From NCBI GenBank assembly GCA_947448735.1, contig CANFOS010000001.1, forward strand, positions 186,001 to 250,000: 64,000 nucleotides of DNA. Direction: 5' to 3'. Positions 26,677 through 34,828 of the stretch are shown here, piece by piece (position 1 is the first letter of the stretch; every line of letters starts with the position of its first letter). The stretch comes from Comamonadaceae bacterium (GTDB taxonomy: Bacteria > Pseudomonadota > Gammaproteobacteria > Burkholderiales > Burkholderiaceae_C). Below the pieces are notes generated by a model that worked only from the letters and a program-made list of their open reading frames with translations, had not been told where the DNA came from and made no database searches. Position numbers and translations under genes: made by a program.

Positions 26677-27708
26677 ATGAACGCCAGAGCAGACCACACG
26701 CTTGAACCCACCGTTTTAAGCAACGCCCACCTCGATGCGCTTGAAGAAGAAGCGATCTTCATCCTGCGTGAAGTCGCCGCCAGTTTTGAGCGCCCCACAC
26801 TGCTGTTCTCGGGCGGTAAAGATTCGCTGGTGCTGCTCAAATGTGCTGAAAAAGCCTTTTTAGATACGGGACGTGCCCCGACGCTCCCCTCTTCGAGTGG
26901 TTCGCTGCCCTCCCAGGGGGCTGGACTAGCTCAGGGCGGCCTGTCGCCGCGTCCGCGCGGCGGCCACATCCCCTACCCGCTCTTGATGATTGACACCGGC
27001 CACAACTTTCACGAAGTGACCGACTTTCGCGACTACCGCGCCAAGCAGCTCGGCGCGAACCTGATTGTGCGCAGCGTTGAAGATTCGATGGCACGCGGCA
27101 CCGTGCGCTTGGCCCACCCCGGCGAGTCGCGCAACGTGCACCAGTCGGTCACACTGCTGGAGGCGATTGACGAGTTTCGCTTTGACGCGTTGATAGGCGG
27201 CGCACGCCGCGATGAAGAAAAAGCGCGCGCCAAAGAGCGCATTTTTTCGCACCGCGACGCCTTTGGCCAATGGCAACCCAAGGCTCAGCGACCTGAGCTG
27301 TGGACACTGTTCAACACCCGCATCCAGCCCGGTGAGCACTTTCGGGTGTTCCCGATCAGCAACTGGACCGAACTTGATGTGTGGCAGTACATTGACCGTG
27401 AAAACATCGAGCTGCCGTCGCTGTACTACGCGCACCAGCGCCAGGTGGTCGAGCGCAAGGGTTTGCTGGTGCCCGTGACCGACTTAACGCCGCTCAAAGA
27501 AGGCGAAGTTGCGGTTGAAAAAACCGTGCGCTTTCGCACTGTCGGAGACATCACCTGCACCTGCCCGGTCGACAGCCCCGCAATGAACGCCGCCGACGTG
27601 GTGCTGGAGACTTTGGTCGCCGACGTGAGCGAACGCGGCGCCACCCGCATGGACGACAAAACGTCGGATGCCTCTATGGAAAAACGGAAAAAAGAAGGCT
27701 ATTTCTGA
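26677..27708 (+). CDS. cysD: Sulfate adenylyltransferase subunit 2, with an in-frame repeat insertion
   Basis: CysD is the ATP-pyrophosphatase-fold subunit that makes adenylyl sulfate with CysN. The product has 343 residues, against about 300-315 for the family. The PP-loop is LLFSGGKDSLVLL (about 44-56) and the C-terminal part (VSERGATRMDDKTSDASMEKRKKEGYF) is canonical. The excess lies at residues about 62-96, between EKAF and IPYPLLMIDTGHNF, where a Ser/Gly/Pro-rich stretch is encoded by a GC-rich palindromic repeat. The frame is intact, so the enzyme may be functional with an exposed loop. The stop overlaps the cysN start (TGATG... shared A). Confidence 0.93.
   Translation: MNARADHTLEPTVLSNAHLDALEEEAIFILREVAASFERPTLLFSGGKDSLVLLKCAEKAFLDTGRAPTLPSSSGSLPSQGAGLAQGGLSPRPRGGHIPYPLLMIDTGHNFHEVTDFRDYRAKQLGANLIVRSVEDSMARGTVRLAHPGESRNVHQSVTLLEAIDEFRFDALIGGARRDEEKARAKERIFSHRDAFGQWQPKAQRPELWTLFNTRIQPGEHFRVFPISNWTELDVWQYIDRENIELPSLYYAHQRQVVERKGLLVPVTDLTPLKEGEVAVEKTVRFRTVGDITCTCPVDSPAMNAADVVLETLVADVSERGATRMDDKTSDASMEKRKKEGYF
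26860..26965. repeat. GC-rich palindromic repeat inserted in cysD
   Basis: GACGCTCCCCTCTTCGAGTG, CCCTCCCAGGGGGC and CCGCGTCCGCGCGG form stem-like arms. The segment has no counterpart in normal CysD proteins and is read through in frame. Confidence 0.65.
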
Positions 27709-29096
27709 TGAACACCGCAACCCTTTCACCGCAGACCCCCAACGTCTTTGACGAGCAAGACACCCGCGCCGCTTTGCGCTTTGTCACCTGCGGCAGCGTC
27801 GACGACGGCAAAAGCACGCTGATTGGCCGCCTGCTGGTCGACAGCAAAGCCGTGCTGCAAGACCAGCTCGCTGGCGTGCAGCGTGGCGGGCAAACCGACC
27901 TGGCGCTGCTGACCGACGGCCTGCAGGCCGAGCGCGAACAGGGCATCACGATTGACGTCGCGTACCGCTACTTCAACACCGCGGCGCGCAAGTTCATCAT
28001 TGCCGACGCACCCGGCCACGAGCAGTACACCCGCAACATGGTCACGGCTGCATCGAGTTCTGACGCGGCGGTGGTGCTGGTCGACGCCACCAAACTCGAC
28101 TGGCAAGCCGCATTGCCCGAGCTGCTACCCCAAACCCGCCGCCACAGCCTGCTGGTCAATCTGCTGCGCGTGCCGTCGATTGTGTTTGCCGTCAACAAGC
28201 TCGACGCCGTGGCCAACCCGGCGCTGGCCTTTGCCAACATCAGCGCGGCACTGACCCAATTTGCCAGCCACGCCGGTATTCCGGTCACGGCCATCGTGCC
28301 CGTGTCGGCATTGATCGGCTACAACGTGGTGGACAAAAACCCCGGCTGGTGCAATTACAGCGGGCGCAGCCTGCTACAAATACTGGAGCAACTGAGCAGC
28401 ACACCAGCTGACACACATCAGCCGTTTGCCTTCCCGGTTCAATGGGTTGAAAAAAATTCTTCAAGTTCCGATACATCCCAAGGCCGCCGCATCTTTTGGG
28501 GCCGCATTGCCAGCGGGCAAGCCATACCCGGCCAACAAATCACTGTCATGCCGAGCGGCAAAACCGCCACCATCGCGCAGGTGTTGAGCCACGCACGCCA
28601 ACCCAAAAACGTGGCGGCCAACCACAGCGCTGGCATTATTTTGGACAAAGAAGTTGACGTATCAAGAGGCGACTGGTTGCTACAAGCCCCCACGCTTGAC
28701 GCTTTGCGTGCTGCGCTGCCCCCCGAGGGGGCTCTCGCGCCTAGGGGCGGCCCGTCGGCTCTCGGCTCCGAGTCAGCCAACCCCGGCAAAAAAGACATCA
28801 CCGCCACCGTCGCCTGGATGGACGAAGAACCGCTGGTGCCCGGCCGCCTGTACTGGGCGCTGCACGGCCACCGCTGGGTCAAGGCCAAAATCAAGCGGAT
28901 CGTGAGCCACATCAACATCTACACGCTCGAAAGCCATGACGCAACCCAGCTCGACGCCAACGCCATCGGCGTGGTTGAGCTGTCGCTGCTCGAGCCGATT
29001 GCCGCCCTGCCGTACAAACAGTCGCGCGTGCTGGGCTCGCTGATCCTGGTAGACACCGCCAGCCATAAAACCTCGGGCGCGGCTCTGGTCTTGTAA
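27708..29096 (+). CDS. cysN: Sulfate adenylyltransferase subunit 1 (GTPase), with an in-frame repeat insertion
   Basis: CysN is an EF-Tu-like GTPase that couples GTP hydrolysis to adenylyl sulfate formation by CysD. It has 462 residues and no fused APS-kinase domain. G1 is GSVDDGKST, the switch region GITIDVAYRYF, G3 DAPGHEQYT and G4 NKLD. The beta-barrel domains follow, but residues about 329-361 are a Pro/Gly/Ala-rich insertion encoded by a GC-rich palindromic repeat, directly before KKDITATVAWMDEEPLVPG. The frame is preserved. It is the last gene of the operon. Confidence 0.93.
   Translation: MNTATLSPQTPNVFDEQDTRAALRFVTCGSVDDGKSTLIGRLLVDSKAVLQDQLAGVQRGGQTDLALLTDGLQAEREQGITIDVAYRYFNTAARKFIIADAPGHEQYTRNMVTAASSSDAAVVLVDATKLDWQAALPELLPQTRRHSLLVNLLRVPSIVFAVNKLDAVANPALAFANISAALTQFASHAGIPVTAIVPVSALIGYNVVDKNPGWCNYSGRSLLQILEQLSSTPADTHQPFAFPVQWVEKNSSSSDTSQGRRIFWGRIASGQAIPGQQITVMPSGKTATIAQVLSHARQPKNVAANHSAGIILDKEVDVSRGDWLLQAPTLDALRAALPPEGALAPRGGPSALGSESANPGKKDITATVAWMDEEPLVPGRLYWALHGHRWVKAKIKRIVSHINIYTLESHDATQLDANAIGVVELSLLEPIAALPYKQSRVLGSLILVDTASHKTSGAALVL
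28700..28790. repeat. GC-rich palindromic repeat inserted in cysN
   Basis: GCGCTGCCCCCCGAGGGGGC followed by GCGCCTAGGGGCGGCCC is palindromic and resembles the repeats in yejE and cysD. It is coding, in frame. Confidence 0.65.
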
Positions 29097-29307
29097 TGCC
29101 TTTAAAATATTTCTTGCTTAGTCTTTGTTAATCGCGTTATGGGCACTTCTAGAAATTCAGATTTTCGGGATGAAGTGCTAGGCGGACGGAGCACAGCACA
29201 CCGGAATGCACTTTTGTATCAGGATTGCGGGCACCGTCGAATGCCACGTGTTCGCTAACGCTCAGTGACGCAATTCGCCCGAAAAATGAATTTATAGAAA
29301 TGCCCTC

Positions 29308-29637
29308 ATGACACACATCGTTTCAGACTCCTGCATCCGCTGCAAATACACCGACTGCGTGGACGTTTGTCCGGTCGACTGCTTCCGCGAAGGCCCCAAC
29401 ATGCTGGTGATTGACCCGGACGAATGCATTGACTGCGCAGTCTGCATTCCCGAATGCCCGGTCAACGCCATTTACGCTGAAGAAGACGTACCCGCCGACC
29501 AGATGCACTTCATCAAGTTGAATGTGGAACTGAGCCGCGCCGCAGGCTGGAAAAGCATCACCAAACGCAAAGCGCCGCTGGCTGATGCCGACGACTGGAA
29601 AGACAAGACGGACAAGTTGTCTGAGTTGGTCCGATAA
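29308..29637 (+). CDS. fdxA: Ferredoxin FdxA (7Fe type)
   Basis: The 109-residue ferredoxin begins MTHIVSDSCIRCKYTDCVDVCPVDCFREGPNMLVI, with ligands for a [3Fe-4S] and a [4Fe-4S] cluster (C-x2-K/x-x4-C pattern and CIDCAVCIPECPVNAI), followed by the long C-terminal helix usual for FdxA. A ferredoxin-NADP reductase gene follows 8 bases after its stop, and the sulfate operon ends 211 bases upstream. The pair could carry electrons to the siroheme reductase; this is inference from position. The 211-base gap holds no supported gene. Confidence 0.96.
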   Translation: MTHIVSDSCIRCKYTDCVDVCPVDCFREGPNMLVIDPDECIDCAVCIPECPVNAIYAEEDVPADQMHFIKLNVELSRAAGWKSITKRKAPLADADDWKDKTDKLSELVR

Positions 29638-29645
29638 CTCGGCGC

Positions 29646-30713
29646 ATGGACACCATGCCGACAGAAACTGACGCGCTGATCATCGGCGCCGGCCCTGTCG
29701 GCTTGTTTCAGGTCTTCCAGCTTGGTCTGTTAGAGATCACATGTCACGTCATTGACGCGCTGCCCTACCCCGGCGGCCAGTGCATTGAGCTCTACCCCGA
29801 CAAACCCATTTACGACATCCCCGGCACGCCGCGCACCACCGGCCGCGAGCTGACAGCCAGTTTGCTAGAGCAAATCAAGCCCTTCAACGCACCGCTTCAT
29901 TTGGGCCAGGTGGTCAGCCAGATTGAAAAACTGCCAGATGGCCGGTTTCAGGTCGAGACCTCACAAGGCCAGCAGTTCAACACCCAAGTCATCATCATTG
30001 CGGCCGGCGTGGGTGCGTTTCAGCCCAAGCTGCTCAAGGTGGATGGTTTGGACAAGTTTGCAAAGACGCAACTTTTTTACCACGCACAACCCCCGCTGGG
30101 CATTGCCGACAAGCAGGTGCTGGTTGTTGGCGGCGACGATGCGGCGCTTGAATGCGCCATTGATCTGGCCGCCGCAGGTGCAGCCAAAAGCGTCACCCTG
30201 CTGCACCGCCGCGACGTTTACCAGGCCGCCCCTGAAAAGGTCGCCCAAGTGCAGGCCCTGAGCGACGCCAAACTACTGCAGTTGATGGTCGGCCAGGTCA
30301 CCGGGTTTGACGAACAGGCCGGGCAACTGAGCGCCGCGCTCGTCACAGGTGTGGACGGTCAACCCCGGGCCGTCGCGGCAGACACGCTGCTGGTTTACCT
30401 GGGCTTGTCACCCAAGCTGGGGCCTGTGGCCGACTGGGGGCTGGCCATGGCCCGCAAACACGTGGCGGTCGACACAGAAAAGTTCGCCACCAGCGTGCCC
30501 GGCATCTTTGCGGTGGGCGACATCAACACCTACCCGGGCAAGAAAAAGCTCATTTTGAGCGGTTTTCACGAATGCGCGCTGGCTGCCTTTGGCGCTGCAG
30601 ACATCGTGTTTCCAGGCAAACACCCGCAGCTGGAATACACCACCAGCAGCAGCCGCCTGCACGGCTTGCTGGGCGTGGGTATCCAGGGCATCGGCGGTGC
30701 AGCACAAGGTTGA
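29646..30713 (+). CDS. Ferredoxin--NADP reductase, thioredoxin-reductase-like type
   Basis: FAD and NADPH enzyme of 355 residues, of the TrxR-like ferredoxin-NADP reductase class. The FAD motif ALIIGAGPVGLFQVFQLGLL is near the N-terminus, PYPGGQCIELYPDKPIYDIPG follows, the NADPH motif VLVVGGDDAALECAIDLA is central, and FAVGDINTYPGKKKLILSGFHE lies near the end. The redox-active CxxC of thioredoxin reductases is absent, which fits this class. It is co-directional with and 8 bases after fdxA, so both are likely one redox unit. Confidence 0.92.
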   Translation: MDTMPTETDALIIGAGPVGLFQVFQLGLLEITCHVIDALPYPGGQCIELYPDKPIYDIPGTPRTTGRELTASLLEQIKPFNAPLHLGQVVSQIEKLPDGRFQVETSQGQQFNTQVIIIAAGVGAFQPKLLKVDGLDKFAKTQLFYHAQPPLGIADKQVLVVGGDDAALECAIDLAAAGAAKSVTLLHRRDVYQAAPEKVAQVQALSDAKLLQLMVGQVTGFDEQAGQLSAALVTGVDGQPRAVAADTLLVYLGLSPKLGPVADWGLAMARKHVAVDTEKFATSVPGIFAVGDINTYPGKKKLILSGFHECALAAFGAADIVFPGKHPQLEYTTSSSRLHGLLGVGIQGIGGAAQG

Positions 30714-30717
30714 TGCG

Positions 30718-31206
30718 ATGACGTCGCAGCACACGCAGACCTCGCGCTACTGGCTGATGAAGTCCGAGCCCGGCGAATGCTCGATTGACGACGCACTGGC
30801 TTTTGAGAATTCAACGGTGCCCTGGGTGGGTGTGCGCAACTACCAGGCACGCAACTTCATGCGCGACGCCATGCAGGTCGGTGACGGCGTTCTGTTTTAC
30901 CACTCCAGTTGTGCCGAGCCGGGCATTGTGGGCATCGCACGGGTGGCGTCCACTCCCTACCCTGACCCGACACAATTTGACCCGGCCTCGCACTACCACG
31001 ACCCCACATCACGCCCCGACCAGCCGCGCTGGCTGTTGGTTGATGTCCAGGTCATTCGCAAAACCCGAAACCTGAGCCTGCCTGAGCTGCGCGCCCATCC
31101 AGCGCTTGAAGACTTGACCATCTTGAAGAAGGGCAACCGCCTGTCCATCACCCCGGTAGAGGCGGTGCATTGGCAGCTGATTTCAAAGTTGCTCTCAATA
31201 AAGTAG
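30718..31206 (+). CDS. EVE domain protein (PUA-like)
   Basis: The 162-residue product is a single EVE domain: RYWLMKSEPGECSIDDAL, WVGVRNYQARNFMRDAMQVGDGVLFYHSSC, and a C-terminal LSITPVEAVHWQLISKL. EVE domains are related to PUA/YTH folds and are thought to bind modified bases in DNA or RNA; the exact ligand here is unknown. The ATG at 30718 lies 4 bases after the reductase stop. Its last codons run into an AT-type repeat. Confidence 0.92.
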   Translation: MTSQHTQTSRYWLMKSEPGECSIDDALAFENSTVPWVGVRNYQARNFMRDAMQVGDGVLFYHSSCAEPGIVGIARVASTPYPDPTQFDPASHYHDPTSRPDQPRWLLVDVQVIRKTRNLSLPELRAHPALEDLTILKKGNRLSITPVEAVHWQLISKLLSIK

Positions 31207-31250
31207 CTGCTCAGTTAGCTAAATCGGGGCCTGTAGCTTATTTGATGCCC
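31187..31250 (+). repeat. AT-type dispersed repeat between the EVE gene and panE
   Basis: AATAAAGTAGCTGCTCAGTT, then GGGGCCTGTAGCTTATTTGA. It overlaps the end of the EVE gene and covers the convergent gap to panE. Confidence 0.6.
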
Positions 31251-31263
31251 AAAAACGGGAATT

Positions 31264-32169
31264 TCAGGTGTTTTTGGCTTCCAGCAGCTTGACCAGTGCC
31301 CACAGCACCCGGTTGGCAGGTGTGGCAACGCCCAAGGCCTGGCCACGCCGCACGATCAGGCCATTGAGGTGGTCAATCTCAGTCGGCTTGCCGCGCGCCA
31401 GGTCTTGCGCGGTAGACGACAGCTGCGTTGGCATGCTGCCTGCCAGCTTGGCCACCGCCGCCTGCACATCACCGGCGACCTGCACGCCATCGGCCTGGGC
31501 CACGGCCAGGCATTCGGCCACCACGTCGCCCATGACATCGGTGATGCCGACACCCGCCACCGTTTTGCCATAAGGTAATTGGGCAATGGCCGACACCGCG
31601 TTGTAGGCGCAGTTCAAAATCAGCTTGGCCCACAGCGCGCCGCGCACATTGTTTGACACCTCCATCGGCACACCCGCAGCAATCAAGGCCTGCGCCACAC
31701 CGGCTGTACCGGATGGTTCGATGACCAAATCACCCCGCCCGTGGTGTTTGACATGGCCGGGGCCTGCCATTTCGGTGGCCACGTACACCACAGCCGCCGC
31801 CACCGTTTGACCAGGCAGCACCGCGCGCAGGCGCTCAGCGTTGTCAACCCCGTTTTGCAGGCAGATGACCAGCGCGTCGGCTCGCAAAAAAGGCTGCATC
31901 AAGCGCCCTGCCGCCTCGGTGTCGCTCGATTTGACACTGAACAGCACCACATCAGCACCTTGCACGGCGCTGGCGTCAAGGCTGGCCTTTAAAGGCACCG
32001 GCTCGTCAAAGCTCAGGGTCTGCAGCCGCAGGCCACCGCGTTCGATGGCCGCCACATGCTGCGGCCGGGCCACCAGCACCACATCGTGCCCAGCGCGTGC
32101 CAGCATGCCCCCGTAGTAGCAACCCACAGCGCCTGCGCCCATCACGGCGACTTTTAGTTTGTTGGTCAT
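31264..32169 (-). CDS. panE: 2-dehydropantoate 2-reductase
   Basis: NADPH-dependent ketopantoate reductase of the pantothenate pathway, or a close ApbA/PanE homologue. It has 301 residues: the nucleotide-binding motif VMGAGAVGCYYGGMLARAGHDV at the N-terminus, VKSSDT and LQNGVDN in the active-site region, and KLILNCAYNAVSAI, where the catalytic Lys of the family sits, around residue 180. PanE-like paralogues with other substrates exist, so the exact reaction is likely but not certain. It is divergent from trhO with 59 bases between starts. Confidence 0.85.
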   Translation of the reverse strand: MTNKLKVAVMGAGAVGCYYGGMLARAGHDVVLVARPQHVAAIERGGLRLQTLSFDEPVPLKASLDASAVQGADVVLFSVKSSDTEAAGRLMQPFLRADALVICLQNGVDNAERLRAVLPGQTVAAAVVYVATEMAGPGHVKHHGRGDLVIEPSGTAGVAQALIAAGVPMEVSNNVRGALWAKLILNCAYNAVSAIAQLPYGKTVAGVGITDVMGDVVAECLAVAQADGVQVAGDVQAAVAKLAGSMPTQLSSTAQDLARGKPTEIDHLNGLIVRRGQALGVATPANRVLWALVKLLEAKNT

Positions 32170-32228
32170 GCCGATATCTTAAAGACAGGGTGACCGCCGG
32201 CTTGGCAGGCTGCACTTACACTTTCTGC

Positions 32229-33194
32229 ATGCCTTTTTTAACAGCCGCCCTGTACAAATTTGTTGAACTGCCCGACTTTGCTGAACTGCAAGCGCCGCTG
32301 CTGGCCGTGTGCGAGGCTAACGGCATCAAAGGCACGCTGCTGCTGGCTGCTGAAGGCATCAACGGCACCATCGCTGGGCGGGCAGATGATGTGCAAGCGG
32401 TGCTGGCCTATTTGCGCGGTGACCCTATCTTTCAAGATCGGCTGGCCACCCTGGAGCACAAAGAATCATGGGCCAGCGCCATGCCGTTTTACCGCATGAA
32501 GGTGCGGCTGAAAAAAGAAATCGTCACCCTCGGCGTGCCCGATGTTCACCCGGCGCTGATGGCAGGCCAGTACGTCAAGCCGACTGAGTGGAACCAGTTG
32601 ATCGCCCAGCCCGGCGTGGTGCTGGTTGACACCCGCAACGACTACGAGGTGTCGATTGGCACGTTTGCAGGCGCCATCAACCCAGCCACCGCCAGTTTTT
32701 CAGAACTGCCCGGCTGGGTCGAGCGCGAGATGCAAAGCGGCGGCAAGCTGGCGCCGGTCGATGGCATCCAACCCAAAGTCGCCATGTTTTGCACCGGCGG
32801 CATCCGCTGTGAAAAGTCCACCGCATTTTTAAAGTCCAAAGGCTTTGACGAGGTGTACCACCTGGAAGGCGGCATTTTGAAATACCTTGAAACAGTGCCC
32901 GAAGCCCAAAGCCGCTGGCAAGGCCAGTGCTTCGTATTTGACGAACGCGTGTCGGTCGGCCACGGCCTGCTCGAAGGTGATTTAGAGCTGTGCCGCTCAT
33001 GCCGCGACCCACTGACCGACGCCGCCAAAGCATCTCCCTTGTACGAACGCGGGGTGAGCTGCCCCGGCTGCCACGCCAGCACAACCGATGCGCAAAAAGC
33101 CGGTTACCGCCAGAGGCAAAAGCAGGTTGATTTGGCTGAGGCCCGCAAGCAAAGCCATATTGGCGCGGTGCAAAGCACGTCGCAAAAGCCTTGA
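32229..33194 (+). CDS. trhO: tRNA uridine(34) hydroxylase TrhO (rhodanese family)
   Basis: TrhO (YceA) makes 5-hydroxyuridine at the tRNA wobble position in an oxygen-dependent route. The protein has 321 residues with the ATG at 32229; an N-terminal acylphosphatase-like domain (EGINGTIAG) is followed by a rhodanese domain with the catalytic Cys in FCTGGIRCEKSTAFL. A C-terminal Cys-rich part follows (LCRSCRDPL, then SCPGCHAST). The GST gene begins inside its stop codon. Confidence 0.92.
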   Translation: MPFLTAALYKFVELPDFAELQAPLLAVCEANGIKGTLLLAAEGINGTIAGRADDVQAVLAYLRGDPIFQDRLATLEHKESWASAMPFYRMKVRLKKEIVTLGVPDVHPALMAGQYVKPTEWNQLIAQPGVVLVDTRNDYEVSIGTFAGAINPATASFSELPGWVEREMQSGGKLAPVDGIQPKVAMFCTGGIRCEKSTAFLKSKGFDEVYHLEGGILKYLETVPEAQSRWQGQCFVFDERVSVGHGLLEGDLELCRSCRDPLTDAAKASPLYERGVSCPGCHASTTDAQKAGYRQRQKQVDLAEARKQSHIGAVQSTSQKP

Positions 33195-33829
33195 CCGCTG
33201 CCCTGCCCGTTCTGTACAGCTTTCGCCGCTGCCCGTATGCCATGCGGGCCAGGCTGGCATTGCAAGTCAGCGGCTTGCCTTTTGAGCTGCGTGAAGTCGC
33301 TTTAAAAAACAAACCAGCCGAGCTGCTGGCGGCATCACCCAAAGGCACCGTGCCCGTGCTGGTGCTGGCCAACGGTCAGGTCATCGACGAAAGCCTGGAC
33401 ATCATGCGCTGGGCGCTCGGGCAGAACGACCCGGACGGTTGGTTAAATGTCGGTTCGCCAGACGACATAGAGGCCCTGATTGCCGGCAACGACGGCGGCT
33501 TCAAACACGCCCTGGACCGCTACAAATACCCCAACCGCTATCCGCTTGAATCTGGCAACAACGCAAAAGCGTTTGCGCTAGCGCAGCGGCTTAGCGCTGC
33601 CAACTGGCTGGCAGGGCTTGAATCACGCTTGAACCAAGGATGGCTTGACGGCCCCCAACCCTGCTTGGCCGACATGGCCACCCTGCCCTTTGTGCGCCAG
33701 TTTGCGCACACCGATGCCGCTTGGTTTGCAGCACAGCCCTGGCCGCAGTTACAGGCCTGGTTGGCACGGTTTGAGGCCAGTGCGTTGTTTGAAAGCGTGA
33801 TGGCCAAGCACATGCCTTGGAAGCCGTGA
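33191..33829 (+). CDS. Glutathione S-transferase / glutaredoxin-2-like protein
   Basis: The 212-residue protein starts at the TTG that overlaps the trhO stop (TTGA). Its N-terminal thioredoxin-like domain has YSFRRCPYAMRARLAL, where CPYAMR is the glutaredoxin-like active-site motif, and SPKGTVPVLVLANGQVIDESLDI, the GST glutathione site (cis-Pro and Glu-Ser). The C-terminal half is helical. A role in thiol metabolism is likely; the substrate is unknown. The non-ATG start is supported by coupling rather than by a strong ribosome site. Confidence 0.88.
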   Translation: MTAALPVLYSFRRCPYAMRARLALQVSGLPFELREVALKNKPAELLAASPKGTVPVLVLANGQVIDESLDIMRWALGQNDPDGWLNVGSPDDIEALIAGNDGGFKHALDRYKYPNRYPLESGNNAKAFALAQRLSAANWLAGLESRLNQGWLDGPQPCLADMATLPFVRQFAHTDAAWFAAQPWPQLQAWLARFEASALFESVMAKHMPWKP

Positions 33830-33832
33830 AGG

Positions 33833-34105
33833 TCAAATAGAACTCAGCCGTTCAGCCATCCGCGTTTGCCAACCCGGCCCGGTTTGCTTCCAGCGCTCAA
33901 TCACATCGGCGGGCAAGCGAATCGACAGCAGCTTGCGCGGATTGCTGGAGATGGGGCGACCGCCCCGGTTGACGGTGGCGCGTGCCAGCATGGCATCGTC
34001 CAGTTCAGGCAGCTCGTCGTATTCAGCCGCTTGAGCGACATGCGCGTCGATGCGCGCCAGGTCAGACGCCAAGGAGCGGGGCAATGCGGATTTTTTCGCG
34101 TTCAT
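33833..34105 (-). CDS. brnA: BrnA-family antitoxin (orphan)
   Basis: Antitoxin of a BrnT/BrnA type II system, 90 residues. The C-terminal DNA-binding part (KLLSIRLPADVIERWKQTGPGWQTRMAERL) is the ribbon-helix-helix-like BrnA motif. It begins with a ribosome site GAGGAAAG. The normal partner toxin BrnT should be encoded directly upstream, but only an 11-codon stub remains there. The protein may survive as an autoregulator or as an anti-toxin of other BrnT proteins; that is inference. Confidence 0.88.
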   Translation of the reverse strand: MNAKKSALPRSLASDLARIDAHVAQAAEYDELPELDDAMLARATVNRGGRPISSNPRKLLSIRLPADVIERWKQTGPGWQTRMAERLSSI

Positions 34106-34114
34106 TTGCTTTCC

Positions 34115-34150
34115 TCATGCTCGCTTTGCGGAATCGAAGGTAATCTGCAT
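34115..34150 (-). pseudogene. brnT toxin remnant (11 codons)
   Basis: ATG at 34150 reads MQITFDSAKRA and then TGA. This matches the N-terminus of BrnT toxins (M-x-I-T-F-D-P-A-K-R-A). The rest of brnT is deleted, so that the TGA now lies in the ribosome site of brnA (GCATGAGGAAAGC). Confidence 0.75.
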
Positions 34151-34157
34151 GTGGGTT

Positions 34158-34186
34158 ATTGTATCTACAAAAACCAAAGGCCACAA
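34158..34186 (-). promoter_or_regulatory. Putative brnTA promoter and operator
   Basis: Minus strand: -10 TACAAT at 34163-34158, with a weak -35 TTGTGG 17 bases upstream. TTGTA-TC-TACAA (34159-34170) is an inverted repeat overlapping the -10, as expected for an autoregulated antitoxin operon. Confidence 0.45.
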
Positions 34187-34237
34187 AAGGTGTTCATTGG
34201 CTTTAAATCAAGAGAATGAATTGCGCCCGACTGATTT

Positions 34238-34672
34238 TTACTCGTCGGCGTGCCCGCCCTTACCGCGTCCGGCCTTGATGCCTGAGCGCAGGCTTTTGCC
34301 TTGAAGCCGGCGCTGTTTGGACGCATAGGTGGGCTTCGTGGCGCGGCGGTTTTTGGGCGGGGTGGCCACGCTGTCGATGACTTCCTGCAGCCTGGCCAGG
34401 GCGTCGCTGCGGTTCATCTCTTGCGTTCGGTGCTGCTGGGCTTTCAAGACCAGCACGCCTGCTTCGGTGATGCGGCTGTCGTTCAGCGCGAAGAGCCGTT
34501 CTTTCACGTCATCAGGCAACGACGATGCGGTGATGTCAAACCGCAGGTGAATAGCGCTGGAGACTTTGTTGACGTTCTGCCCGCCCGCCCCCTGTGCGCG
34601 AATAGCGCTGATGTCAACTTCGCGCTCGTCGATGGGGTATTTTGATTCGGTTGCCATGAACCGATTATTCAA
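34238..34672 (-). CDS. arfB: Peptidyl-tRNA hydrolase ArfB (ribosome rescue)
   Basis: ArfB releases peptides from stalled ribosomes in trans. It has 144 residues with the catalytic GGQ motif in IRAQGAGGQNVNKVSSAIHLRFDI. The C-terminal tail is basic (RRATKPTYASKQRRLQGKSLRSGIKAGRGKGG) and would insert in the mRNA channel. The ATG at 34672 or 34657 (MATESKYPID) may be used. It stands alone. Confidence 0.95.
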   Translation of the reverse strand: MNNRFMATESKYPIDEREVDISAIRAQGAGGQNVNKVSSAIHLRFDITASSLPDDVKERLFALNDSRITEAGVLVLKAQQHRTQEMNRSDALARLQEVIDSVATPPKNRRATKPTYASKQRRLQGKSLRSGIKAGRGKGGHADE

Positions 34673-34782
34673 TGAATAGTCATGTGGGCATCACCGTCTT
34701 TACGCGCGTCCGCAGCCCAACAAAATCAATCACTGAAGTTTGAATAGGCGGCTTACTGTTCGAGCTACGCGGCGACGGGAAG

Positions 34783-34806
34783 AATTGGAATCTGACGCCG
34801 ATTAAT
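34783..34806 (+). repeat. 24-base repeat R1 (variant)
   Basis: AATTGGAATCTGACG, ending CCGATTAAT. This is the first of seven copies in the window and is less conserved at the inner end. It lies just before the oxygenase-like gene in a gene-free gap. Confidence 0.75.
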
Positions 34807-34828
34807 GCCCAGGTCTACACTGGCCCAG

